Source of the DNA: Chitinophaga terrae (ex Kim and Jung 2007) | Lineage (GTDB): Bacteria > Bacteroidota > Bacteroidia > Chitinophagales > Chitinophagaceae | Direction of reading: 5' to 3' | Length of the DNA stretch: 64,000 bases | Assembly (NCBI RefSeq): GCF_900107795.1 | Contig: NZ_FNRL01000002.1 | Coordinates: forward strand, 1 to 64,000 | Shown: positions 6,900-15,234 of the stretch, piece after piece | Layout: each line of letters starts with the position of its first letter | Numbering within the stretch: the first letter of the stretch is position 1 | Translations under genes and position numbers: made by a program | Notes under the pieces: model-generated | Database searches by the model: none | Seen by the model: only the letters and a program-made list of their open reading frames with translations | What the model was told of the DNA's origin: nothing

Positions 6900-8303
6900 A
6901 TGTTCGTAAAACAATTGTACACCAACTGTTTGTCAGAAGCTGCATATTTCATTGAATCTGATGGAGTTGCAGCGGTGATAGACCCATTAAGAGATATAGA
7001 CGTATATCTTGAGTTGGCCAAGGAAAGGAACGCAACCATTCAATACATTTTTGAAACGCACTTCCATGCCGATTTCGTTTCAGGACACCTGGAACTGGCA
7101 GCAGCTACCGGCGCAAAGATCATCTATGGTCCCAATGCCGTAACCAGCTTCGAAAGCTATAAAGCTAAAGACAACGAAACCTTTGCCATCGGCGCCCTGA
7201 CACTGCAGGTTCTGCACACGCCCGGCCACACCCTCGAATCGTCATGCTACCTGCTGAAAGACGAACAACAACAGCCTTACGCCCTGTTTACAGGCGATAC
7301 CCTGTTTGTTGGCGATGTTGGACGCCCGGATCTTTTCAGCGGCAACCTGACCAAAGAAGAACTGGCCGCTCACCTGTTCGATTCCCTGAACAACAAGATC
7401 AAAACCCTGCCAGACCAGGTAATTGTATACCCTGCACACGGCCCCGGATCTGCATGCGGCAAAAACCTTGGTCCTAATACTTTCAGCACCATCGGCGAAC
7501 AAAAAGCAACCAACTATGCTTTACTCGCTACAGATAAAGAAGCTTTTATCCAGGAAGTGACTTCAGGGTTATCTACACCTCCTTCTTACTTCCCTATCAA
7601 CGCAAAGATCAACCAGGAAGGCTACGACGCTTTATCGGCAATCCTCGAAAAGGCAATGAAACCATTGTCGCCTGCCGAGTTCAAAGCAAAGGCAAAAGCC
7701 GGCGCAGTGATCGTAGATACCCGTAACGCAGTGGTATTCGGGGAAGGGTTTGTTCCCGGATCTATCAGCATCGGGCTGGAAGGACGCTTTGCAGAATGGG
7801 CGGGAAGCCTCCTGCCATTCGACCAGGAGATCATCCTCGTTACTCCTTTGGGTAAAGAAGAAGAAACAGTTGTTCGCCTGGCTCGCGTAGGCTTCGACAA
7901 TGTTGTCGGCTACCTCGAAGGCAGCTATGAAGCCTGGGTGGCTGCAGGTGAAGGCATAGATATGATCATCACCGTAGAACCGGACGAACTGGCGATGGAC
8001 CTTCCTCACGATCCAAACCTGGTGATCCTGGATGTCCGCAAGCCAATAGAATTCGCTGACGGCCACATTAAAGCAGCTATCAACCTGCCATTGAACGAAA
8101 TGACAGATCCGGGCAAAATGAGCGACCTGGAAGAACATCATAACCTCTACGTTCATTGCCAGGGCGGTTACCGCAGCATCATCGCCTGCTCCCTGCTGAA
8201 GAGAGAAGGAATACATAACCTCCGCAACGTAGAAGGCGGCTTCGCTAAAATGAAAGACGAAAAAGGCCTCGAAGTAGTGCAGGAAAAAACAGTCCTCAAC
8301 TAG
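6900..8303 (+). CDS. MBL-fold persulfide dioxygenase-like enzyme fused to two rhodanese domains
   Basis: 467 residues. The N-terminal ~250 residues are a metallo-beta-lactamase domain of the ETHE1/persulfide dioxygenase type: THFHADFVSGH, HTPGHTLES, FTGDTLFVGDVGRPDL and YPAHGPGSACG carry the metal ligands. Such enzymes oxidise glutathione persulfide or related persulfides to sulfite. Two rhodanese domains follow. In the first (~residues 265-355) the active-site loop reads VTPLGKEEE and lacks Cys, so it is probably structural. The second (~375-465) has YVHCQGGYRS with the catalytic Cys, so it can transfer sulfane sulfur. The enzyme is cytoplasmic. A CACGCAAAGG repeat begins right after its TAG stop. 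Confidence 0.9.
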   Translation: MFVKQLYTNCLSEAAYFIESDGVAAVIDPLRDIDVYLELAKERNATIQYIFETHFHADFVSGHLELAAATGAKIIYGPNAVTSFESYKAKDNETFAIGALTLQVLHTPGHTLESSCYLLKDEQQQPYALFTGDTLFVGDVGRPDLFSGNLTKEELAAHLFDSLNNKIKTLPDQVIVYPAHGPGSACGKNLGPNTFSTIGEQKATNYALLATDKEAFIQEVTSGLSTPPSYFPINAKINQEGYDALSAILEKAMKPLSPAEFKAKAKAGAVIVDTRNAVVFGEGFVPGSISIGLEGRFAEWAGSLLPFDQEIILVTPLGKEEETVVRLARVGFDNVVGYLEGSYEAWVAAGEGIDMIITVEPDELAMDLPHDPNLVILDVRKPIEFADGHIKAAINLPLNEMTDPGKMSDLEEHHNLYVHCQGGYRSIIACSLLKREGIHNLRNVEGGFAKMKDEKGLEVVQEKTVLN

Positions 8304-8517
8304 TTTCACGCAAAGGCGCTAAGGGGGCCAAGAGGCGTAAGATTTTTTTAAGAAAATAAGGAAGCAAAGAGCCGAAGATTATGTTGTATACATAGTCTTC
8401 GGCTCTTTGTTTTCTTAAAATTCACTGCAATTAATATTCTTTTGCTTCTTCGCTCCTTAAAAAACTCTTATGTTTCTTGGCCTTCTTAGCGCCTCTGCGT
8501 GAAACCTCTGCGTGAAA
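8304..8517. repeat. CACGCAAAGG long inverted repeat, copy B
   Basis: TTTCACGCAAAGGCGCTAAG starts at the base after the TAG stop of the MBL-rhodanese gene. The right arm (about 8465-8504) is its approximate reverse complement, with GCGCC, GGCC and CTTATG units matching. The terminal GTGAAAC is duplicated at 8511-8517. A central hairpin (AAAGAGCCGAAGA facing its complement around 8360-8410) separates the arms. It fills the gap before the BON gene. On RNA it would form a long interrupted stem. Confidence 0.85.
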
Positions 8518-8549
8518 CTTCGTATCTTCTGGATGCTAAATTGTTTGTT

Positions 8550-9050
8550 ATGAGTTCCAGTTACGGATCAACGGTATTTATACAGCTTGCATTGGCCTTG
8601 TCCCTGATCTCCTGCCGGCCTTCCGACGAAAAGTTGAAGGCTGAGATCAACGAACGTTTAAGCATGATACCCGGCATTTCAGCTACGGTGAAAGACGGTA
8701 AAGTTACCTTGCATGGTACAGTAAAGGACGAAGTGGCCAAATCGGCTGTAGAAGATGCACTGAAAGAAATTAAAGGCATTCGCTCCATCGAAGACAGTGC
8801 AGTGATCTTTAAACCGCCTGTGGCTGCGGAACCAGTGCCTGTAGCGCTCAATGCAGATCAGCAGCTGCAGAAAACATTAGATTCTGTATATCGCGCAGGC
8901 GGCATCACCACCGTAGACGCTTTCATAAAAGATGGTACCATCACTTTAGAGGGCGTGGCTAAAAGCAAAGACATCAGCAAGGTGCTTCGTATCACCCGCC
9001 AGTACTCAACCGGGAAGATCGAAAATAATATTAAGCGGGTAAATCGTTAG
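8550..9050 (+). CDS. Lipoprotein with two BON domains
   Basis: 166 residues from the ATG at 8550. A short hydrophobic stretch ends in a lipobox (SLISC, Cys at about residue 22), so it should be lipidated and sit in the periplasm or outer membrane. Two BON-type repeats follow: ISATVKDGKVTLHGTVKD near residues 40-60, and TTVDAFIKDGTITLEGVAKS near 130-150 (about 18 residues of pattern each). BON domains bind membranes or phospholipid in OsmY-like and other envelope proteins. The frame stays open upstream to 8499, but that part lies in the repeat element. Its 3' end overlaps the convergent acyltransferase gene by 20 bases. Confidence 0.85.
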   Translation: MSSSYGSTVFIQLALALSLISCRPSDEKLKAEINERLSMIPGISATVKDGKVTLHGTVKDEVAKSAVEDALKEIKGIRSIEDSAVIFKPPVAAEPVPVALNADQQLQKTLDSVYRAGGITTVDAFIKDGTITLEGVAKSKDISKVLRITRQYSTGKIENNIKRVNR

Positions 9051-9927
9051 ACTTTGGAACAGGGGCGGCGGCGCCTTTATACTGGTGCTTCCACCGGCGG
9101 TGACTCCATACCCAGACTTCAGGCTGCTCGTGGATATTCTTTTCAAGGAAACGTACAAAAGCCTCTGTGATCTTGCCGTCTGGCTCCTGTCGGGGGTTTT
9201 CGAATGCGAGTTGCAGGGAGGCATGATAGTATCCTCGTTTTGTTTTCCGGATATCGACAAATACAACAGGGATGTTGCTTCTTTTAGCGCCCATTTCAGG
9301 GCCCTTGTAGAACGGGGTCATTTTATTGAGGAAAGGATACCAGAAGCAGGAGCGGGGATTGCCCGGGTTCTGATCTGCCACCAGCGCTATCAGGTACTGT
9401 TTATTGGCCCAGGCCCTCATGCTGTTGCCCATATCATTGGCCGGGATCAGTATAGAACCGAACTTTTCCCTGAAATGCCTGAAAAGCCTGTCGGCCGGCT
9501 TGCTGGTCAATGGCATATACACTACCAGGAAGGGGAATGCAACGCCCTGCATACAGAAAAGGTTTGCCCACTCCCAGTTGAAGTTATGTCCCAGGTGTAA
9601 CTGGCAGCTCTTTCCTTCTGCATACAGTTGATGGAGGACTGTCAGATCGCACTGAAAACGTTTCTTCAGGGAGCGTTTACTCATAGTGAGCAGCTTGATG
9701 GTTTCCACCATCATATCTGTCAGGTTCCGGTAGTATTTCCTGGCCAGTACGGTTAATTCCTTATCTGTTTTTTCCGGGAAAGCCTGGCGAAGATTGGCCA
9801 TAACAACTTTCTTCCTGTACCCGATAACATGATACACCAGTACATACAGCAGGTCGCTGATGAAGTAAAGAACCGGGAAAGGCAGAATAGAAAGACTATA
9901 GCAAAACGCCAACAGCAGATAGTACAT
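9031..9927 (-). CDS. Lipid A biosynthesis acyltransferase (LpxL/HtrB family)
   Basis: 298 residues. It has an N-terminal membrane segment (YYLLLAFCYSLSILPFPVLY) and the family catalytic pattern HxxxxE in LGHNFNWEW, plus conserved ADQNPG and FYKGPEMGA segments. Such enzymes transfer an acyl group from acyl-ACP to the lipid A precursor at the cytoplasmic face of the inner membrane. Which of the LpxL or LpxM steps it performs cannot be told from sequence alone. It lies 54 bases downstream of nadB on the same strand and may be the last gene of that unit. Its 3' end overlaps the convergent BON gene by 20 bases. Confidence 0.9.
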   Translation of the reverse strand: MYYLLLAFCYSLSILPFPVLYFISDLLYVLVYHVIGYRKKVVMANLRQAFPEKTDKELTVLARKYYRNLTDMMVETIKLLTMSKRSLKKRFQCDLTVLHQLYAEGKSCQLHLGHNFNWEWANLFCMQGVAFPFLVVYMPLTSKPADRLFRHFREKFGSILIPANDMGNSMRAWANKQYLIALVADQNPGNPRSCFWYPFLNKMTPFYKGPEMGAKRSNIPVVFVDIRKTKRGYYHASLQLAFENPRQEPDGKITEAFVRFLEKNIHEQPEVWVWSHRRWKHQYKGAAAPVPKSNDLPA

Positions 9928-9981
9928 GTTTCCTGTTGTTATAAACCAACCGTAAAGGTAATGAAATGAGCTGGTTAAGCC

Positions 9982-11580
9982 TTATAATACAATATTCTGA
10001 ACCAATTCGCTCTTATACGGATAGTCGGTATTGTAATGTAAGCCCCTGCTTTCTTTCCTGAAGGCGGCCCCTTTAACGATCAGGTACCCTACGGTAATAA
10101 GGTTGCGCAGTTCGCAGAGCTGAGGCGATACCATCGTCTCTTCATAGAGGGCTTCTGTTTCTTCATGCAACATATCCAGCCGGCGCAGCGCACGTTCAAG
10201 ACGTACATTCGTTCTTACAATACCTACATAGTCGCTCATGATCTGTTTCAGCTCTTTCAGGCTTTGAGTGATAAGGATCATTTCCTTAGGCGCTGTAGTG
10301 CCTGTGGCATCCCAGTCCGGAACATTCTCTTTGTATTCAAGCTTTTCTATCTGGCTGGTTGCATCCACAAAACAACGATGCGCAAACACCATCGCTTCAA
10401 GCAGGGAATTGGATGCCAGGCGGTTAGCTCCATGCAGGCCGGTGCTGGCGCATTCTCCGCAGGCGTATAAATTTCGGATAGAGGTTTGTCCCCGTTCATT
10501 GGTCTTGATGCCTCCGCAACTATAATGCGCTGCAGGAGCTACCGGGATCATCTGTTTAGTGACATCTATACCTAGTGACAAACATTTTTCGTAGATGTTC
10601 GGGAAATGATGAATGAACTTTTCAATATCCATATGCCGGCAATCCAGGTATACATACTCTGTTCCGGTGATCTTCATCTCGCTGTCTATAGCCCTGGCCA
10701 CAATGTCGCGGGGAGCAAGGGATAAGCGGGAATCGTATTTATGCATAAAATCTTCTCCATGCACATTCCTTAAAATACCGCCATCGCCACGTACTGCTTC
10801 TGTAATAAGGAAAGAATTGTTCACTCCCGGCTCATAAAGTGCGGTAGGGTGGAACTGGATGAATTCCATATTCTCTATCCGCCCTTTTGCACGGTATACC
10901 ATGGCTACGCCATCGCCTGTTGCGATACTTGGATTGGTAGTGCTCCTATAGGCCTGCCCGTTACCCCCGGTTGCCAGCAGGGTAACTTTCGCCAGTATCT
11001 TTTCGATTTTATTGGTAGAAAGGTTTAGCACATAAACCCCATAGCATTCAATATCGGGGGTCGATTTGGTTACCAGGTAACCCAGGTGATGCTGGGTGAT
11101 CAGGTCTACCACGAAGCAATGGCTGATCAGTTCAATGTTGGGCCTTTTATGAATAGCCGCTAACAATGCCCTTTCAATCTCTTTACCCGTAACATCCTTG
11201 TGATGAATTACCCTGAAAACGGAATGACCGCCTTCCCGGCCAACCGAAAAATCGCCGTCGGGGTTTTTATCGAAGTTCGCTCCCCATTCGATGATCTCAT
11301 TTACCCGGTCTGGCCCTTCTGTAACCACAATTTTAACTACCTGTTCGTTACAAAGCCCGTCGCCGGCTATAAGCGTATCTTCTATATGCTTTTCAAAGCT
11401 ATCGTTCTCCAGGTCGTTCACTACCGCTACTCCGCCCTGGGCATATTTAGTATTGGTTTCGTCTTCCCGGCTTTTGGTAATGATCGTAATTTTCTTATCA
11501 GGACACTGTTGTGATACCTTAAGTGCGTAAGTAAGTCCGGCAATCCCTGAACCGATGACAAGAAAGTCTGTTTTCTGCAT
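9982..11580 (-). CDS. nadB: L-aspartate oxidase
   Basis: 532 residues, normal for NadB. It oxidises L-aspartate to iminoaspartate, the first step of de novo NAD synthesis. The FAD-binding GxGxxG is at the start (VIGSGIAGLTYALK). Other family blocks are EFIQFHPTALYEPG, EAVRGDGGILRN, LAPRDIVARAID, and AAHYSCGGIKTNERGQTS followed by LYACGECASTGLHGANRLAS. The C-terminal helical domain is complete. No nadA or nadC is in the window. It sits 22 bases after the YhhN-family gene on the minus strand. Confidence 0.95.
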   Translation of the reverse strand: MQKTDFLVIGSGIAGLTYALKVSQQCPDKKITIITKSREDETNTKYAQGGVAVVNDLENDSFEKHIEDTLIAGDGLCNEQVVKIVVTEGPDRVNEIIEWGANFDKNPDGDFSVGREGGHSVFRVIHHKDVTGKEIERALLAAIHKRPNIELISHCFVVDLITQHHLGYLVTKSTPDIECYGVYVLNLSTNKIEKILAKVTLLATGGNGQAYRSTTNPSIATGDGVAMVYRAKGRIENMEFIQFHPTALYEPGVNNSFLITEAVRGDGGILRNVHGEDFMHKYDSRLSLAPRDIVARAIDSEMKITGTEYVYLDCRHMDIEKFIHHFPNIYEKCLSLGIDVTKQMIPVAPAAHYSCGGIKTNERGQTSIRNLYACGECASTGLHGANRLASNSLLEAMVFAHRCFVDATSQIEKLEYKENVPDWDATGTTAPKEMILITQSLKELKQIMSDYVGIVRTNVRLERALRRLDMLHEETEALYEETMVSPQLCELRNLITVGYLIVKGAAFRKESRGLHYNTDYPYKSELVQNIVL

Positions 11581-11602
11581 AGTGGTGTAAAAATAAGAAG
11601 AT

Positions 11603-12277
11603 TTACCCTTTGCTTTCGAAATACTTTACGCTTCCGTAAACAAGCCCCGATTGTGCGAGGCCATAGGTTAGCATAACCAGCATATCCCCGCCGGGTATGG
11701 GCTGGTAAAATTTCTGGAATGCGATCAGGCTGTCCGATATCATGAATAATACTGCCCCTATAACGCAATATATCGCCATGGGTTGCCGCTTGAAATGGAA
11801 AGCGTGTATCGTGCTTTGCACATTAATGCTGATCGCTAACGCATAAAGGATCACCGGCCAGGTGAATGAGCCGGTGTAAGGCGCCAGGAACAGTATAAAA
11901 GCAATGGCCGCTGCGGCATTCAGAAAAATGTATGGGTATTTGCATAAAGGAACGGGAGGGTTGCTATACCTGATTTTCAGGAAGAAAACAATGTAGGCAA
12001 TGTGGGCCAGGAAGAAGCTTCCCAATCCCGGCAGGAATAACCGGTCGCCATCATACAGCAGCAAGTCGTCGCCCAGCGACGAAAACAATAAAGCTGCCAG
12101 CAGGAAGTTCCTGTAAGCGCCCGGGATAGCCACATTGGAATACAATGCATAAATCACCAACAACAGCATTAATAACGGCTTCGTAGCAACCCGGTATGCT
12201 TCTGCGTGGAAAGCGATAAGTAAGATGTCTGCCAACAGTAATAGGAAGTATAGTAACAGGCTGGAAGAACGAAGCAT
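11603..12277 (-). CDS. YhhN/TMEM86-family membrane protein (lysoplasmalogenase-like)
   Basis: 224 residues, almost entirely hydrophobic with about seven to eight membrane helices. The family blocks are visible: TKPLLMLLLVIYAL near residue 32, ALLFSSLGDDLLLYDGD with the conserved acidic pair, and a C-terminal GAVLFMISDSLIAFQKF with a conserved Asp. Animal TMEM86B hydrolyses the vinyl-ether bond of lysoplasmalogens; the bacterial role is not settled. It lies between the NtrY-like kinase and nadB on the same strand with short gaps. Confidence 0.85.
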   Translation of the reverse strand: MLRSSSLLLYFLLLLADILLIAFHAEAYRVATKPLLMLLLVIYALYSNVAIPGAYRNFLLAALLFSSLGDDLLLYDGDRLFLPGLGSFFLAHIAYIVFFLKIRYSNPPVPLCKYPYIFLNAAAAIAFILFLAPYTGSFTWPVILYALAISINVQSTIHAFHFKRQPMAIYCVIGAVLFMISDSLIAFQKFYQPIPGGDMLVMLTYGLAQSGLVYGSVKYFESKG

Positions 12278-12316
12278 AGAGAAAAGATTATGCTTAAATT
12301 TAAATAAAATTTCCTG

Positions 12317-13657
12317 TTAAGTAGGGAGAAGAATATAAAACGTAGTACCGTTGCCGTTAACTCCCGGGCTGCTCACCTTCAGTTGTCCGCCGTGAAGCTG
12401 GATGATCTGTTGGGAAAGACTTAGCCCGATACCCGAACCTTTCTTTTTAGTAGTGAAGAAAGGAATAAAGATTTTGTTCATCGCATCAGCATCGATGCCC
12501 GGCCCGTTATCCGTGATCTCAATCGCCATCTGCTGCGCATTATTGAGATATAAACGGATGTCGATCTGCGGATTGCTTGTATGCTCCAGGGCGTCCATGG
12601 CGTTTTTAACCAGGTTGATGAGCACCATCTGCAACTGCGATATATCCGCATGGGTTTCTATGGTATCCACTTCCACGTCAATGTTCAGCTGTATGCCGGC
12701 CTGCTTCATCTCGGCCTGCAGAAGGCTGCCGATGGAAGTAAGCAATGTTTTTACATTTACAATGGTGAACTGCGGCTGCGGCAAGGTTGTATAATCGCGG
12801 TAAGCGTTAACAAAGTTCATGATCCCTTTGCTGCGGCTTTCTACCGTTTGCAGGGCTTCCCGCAGATCTGCAATACCTTCGTTGTTCTGCGCTGTAGGCG
12901 CAATATCCAGGTCTACTATTTCCTGCATGGTGCTGATCAGCGACACGATAGGCGTAATAGAGTTCATGATCTCATGACGCAGGATCTTGGTAAGGTTTTG
13001 CCAGGCTTCCAGTTCTTTTTTCTGAAGTTCTGAATGGATGTTCTGGATAGAAATAAGTTTGATCAACCTTCCCTGCAACCGCACCGTAGCGGCGTTGATA
13101 GAAAGCTGTTGTTCCTGCCTGGTGGCATAGAGGGTTTTGTTGCCCGACGGGAGTTCTGAAAGCAATTCGGCCAGGCCCGGATGCACCGTTTTCAACTCCT
13201 GTATGTATCGCAGCCTGTATATCCCCAGCAGCCTGAAAGCCGCAGGGTTAATGAGTTCTATCTTCCCATCCTGGTCAAACGACAGCACCCCGATACTGAT
13301 ATGCTGTACAATGGTATCGATGTATTTAAGGTTGGCTTCCTTTTCAGCACGGGTTTGCCTGAAGGCTTCCAGTACTTCATTGAATTGTTGATTCAGCATG
13401 GTGAAACTTTTTCCCAGCTTGTTATCGGCGCTGAAGCGGATAGAGAAATCTTCATACCGGATAGATTCCAGGAACAGTGTAAGCTTCCTGTTAATGCGGT
13501 TAAGGTAGTAGTACATGGCGTACATCTGTACCAGGATGAACGGCGTTAACAACAATGTAAGGGGCTTCATGCCTGCAAACCAGAACCATGCAGCAGCAGC
13601 TATTGTTGCTGTTAACAGCAATACCCGCAGGGAGATATTTATGCTGAACCTGTTCAT
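12317..13657 (-). CDS. NtrY-like sensor histidine kinase
   Basis: 446 residues. Two membrane helices lie at ~10-50 with almost no periplasmic loop, followed by a HAMP-like linker, a PAS domain (~104-210, SIGVLSFDQDGKIELINPAA) and a kinase core. The phosphorylated His is in ILRHEIMNSITP (about H228). The ATPase lobe has the N box (LINLVKNAMDAL), ITDNGPGID, and GSGIGLSLSQQI. With no sizeable sensor domain outside, it probably senses membrane or cytoplasmic cues. It starts five bases after the stop codon of the sigma54 activator gene, so the two form a cognate pair, placed next to the exporter they likely control. Confidence 0.9.
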   Translation of the reverse strand: MNRFSINISLRVLLLTATIAAAAWFWFAGMKPLTLLLTPFILVQMYAMYYYLNRINRKLTLFLESIRYEDFSIRFSADNKLGKSFTMLNQQFNEVLEAFRQTRAEKEANLKYIDTIVQHISIGVLSFDQDGKIELINPAAFRLLGIYRLRYIQELKTVHPGLAELLSELPSGNKTLYATRQEQQLSINAATVRLQGRLIKLISIQNIHSELQKKELEAWQNLTKILRHEIMNSITPIVSLISTMQEIVDLDIAPTAQNNEGIADLREALQTVESRSKGIMNFVNAYRDYTTLPQPQFTIVNVKTLLTSIGSLLQAEMKQAGIQLNIDVEVDTIETHADISQLQMVLINLVKNAMDALEHTSNPQIDIRLYLNNAQQMAIEITDNGPGIDADAMNKIFIPFFTTKKKGSGIGLSLSQQIIQLHGGQLKVSSPGVNGNGTTFYILLPT

Positions 13658-13662
13658 TCAAT

Positions 13663-15009
13663 TCAGATGTTATATTTTTCCAGGCGCCTGTAAAGTGCAG
13701 CCCTGCTGAGTCCCAGCTCCTTTGCCGCTTCTGTGATATTGCCATTACACTTTTTCATTGCTTGTGTAATGATATTGCGCTCCATTTCTTCCAGATTATA
13801 ACCGGTATCGGATGGCTGATCATTGTTCTGGTTATTCTTGATGAACACATCTTTAGGTTGCAATGATTTGCCTTGAGCAAGGATAACCGCTCTTTCAATC
13901 GCATGTTGCAATTCCCTGATATTACCCGGCCAGTCGTACTTTTCCAGTTGGTTGATCAATGAGTCCTGCAGGCTGTTCACAGGGCGTTTGTATTTATCCC
14001 TGTATACCTGTAAAAAGTGTTCTGCCAGTAGAACGATGTCTTCTTTCCGTTCTCTCAGCGCCGGCAGCTGGATCTCGATGGTGTTGATCCTGTAAAGAAG
14101 ATCCTGCCTGAACAGTTGTTGCGTGGCCAGGTGCTGGATGTTGCGGTTGGTAGCGCAGATCAGCCTCACGTCAATGGGAATGGGTTTGTTGGAACCTACC
14201 TTTGTAACATACCTGTTCTGCAGTACTGTCAGCAGTTTGGCCTGTAAGGGAATAGAGATATTTCCTATTTCATCCAGGAAAATGGTACCTCCGTTAGCTT
14301 CTTCGAAACGTCCTGTCCTGTCTTCCCTTGCATCTGTAAACGCTCCTTTCACATGGCCAAACAACTCGCTTTCAAAAAGGTTTTCGCTGATGGCTCCCAG
14401 GTCTACGCTCACGAAGGGCTTATTGCTGCGGTGCGATTGTGCATGTATCTGCCGCGCCAGCAGGTCTTTACCTGTTCCGTTTTCTCCCAGTATCAGTATA
14501 TTGGCATCGGTAGCGGCAACGCGGGAAATAGTATCAAATATCGCCAGCATCGCAGGGCTTTTGCCGATAATGTTCATGTTGGTGCTGCCCGGGGTAGGAA
14601 CGGCTATCGGTTTATTCTGTTTCGCGTTCCTCTTATCGTAAGCAGTTTGGATGGTTGCCAGCAGTTTCTCGTTTTCCCAGGGTTTTAACACGAAGTCAGT
14701 AGCCCCTGCTTTGATAGCTCTTACAGCCATTTCTACATCTCCGTACGCTGTGAACAAGACGACCGCCGTATCCGGTTTTATGTCCAGTATGCGATCCAGC
14801 CATTCAAAGCCTTCTTTCCCGCTACTGAGGTCCCTGGTGAAATTCATATCCAGTAGGATGACATCATAGTCGAAATTCGTTACCAGGTAAGGAATCTTTT
14901 GGGGATTCTTCTCAAAATCTACCTGTTCAAAATGCCTTTTAAGCAATAATCTCGCTGCTCTCAACACATCAACATCATCATCAACAATTAAGATTTTTCC
15001 GGGTTGCAT
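13663..15009 (-). CDS. Sigma54-dependent response regulator with a GAFTDA loop
   Basis: 448 residues from the ATG at 15009; a TTG 33 bases upstream is less likely. The order is receiver (phospho-Asp ~54, ILLDMNFT), AAA+ domain (Walker A GENGTGKD, Walker [11 protein letters not shown]) and a Fis-type HTH at the C-terminus (GNITEAAKELGLSRAALYRR). The loop that contacts sigma54 reads GAFTDA rather than GAFTGA; the two other activators in this window have GAFTGA. It is followed by the NtrY-like kinase. The divergent gap to the exporter genes contains two palindromes suited as its binding sites and a sigma54-like promoter. Confidence 0.93.
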   Translation of the reverse strand: MQPGKILIVDDDVDVLRAARLLLKRHFEQVDFEKNPQKIPYLVTNFDYDVILLDMNFTRDLSSGKEGFEWLDRILDIKPDTAVVLFTAYGDVEMAVRAIKAGATDFVLKPWENEKLLATIQTAYDKRNAKQNKPIAVPTPGSTNMNIIGKSPAMLAIFDTISRVAATDANILILGENGTGKDLLARQIHAQSHRSNKPFVSVDLGAISENLFESELFGHVKGAFTDAREDRTGRFEEANGGTIFLDEIGNISIPLQAKLLTVLQNRYVTKVGSNKPIPIDVRLICATNRNIQHLATQQLFRQDLLYRINTIEIQLPALRERKEDIVLLAEHFLQVYRDKYKRPVNSLQDSLINQLEKYDWPGNIRELQHAIERAVILAQGKSLQPKDVFIKNNQNNDQPSDTGYNLEEMERNIITQAMKKCNGNITEAAKELGLSRAALYRRLEKYNI

Positions 15010-15096
15010 AACTTTTAGTTTCGAAGGGTGAATAGGTGACAATATTAAACAAAGATTTTTTCAATGCCACAGCTAATTTCAGGAACTTTTAAAAGT

Positions 15097-15131
15097 GTCC
15101 GATTATGAACGTTCCTTGTCCGCCATAGGAC
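15097..15131 (+). promoter_or_regulatory. Two tandem palindromic activator sites (candidate UAS)
   Basis: TGTCCGATTATGAACG (15096-15111) and TGTCCGCCATAGGACG (15117-15132) share the pattern GTCC-N6-GRAC. The second is a perfect palindrome. Their centres are 21 bp apart, two helical turns, and about 90 and 110 bp upstream of the predicted start of the exporter transcript. This is the classic arrangement for a dimeric sigma54 activator, and such a gene lies next to it. Confidence 0.65.
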
Positions 15132-15186
15132 GTTTTAAAAAGCCTTAAATCCTTTGAAATCGGCTGTAGTAGCGTATTTTGTGCTT

Positions 15187-15202
15187 TGGCATGTGGATTG
15201 GA
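15187..15202 (+). promoter_or_regulatory. Sigma54-like promoter of the exporter locus
   Basis: TGGCATGTGGATTGGA matches the consensus TGGCACG-N4-TTGCW at all but two positions. The spacing is exact (GG, ten bases, G). The weak point is G instead of C in the -12 GC pair. Transcription would start near 15213, about 22 bases before the adaptor ATG at 15235. Confidence 0.55.
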
Positions 15203-15234
15203 TTTCCACGGGCAGCAATTTTTCGCTTAAACAC

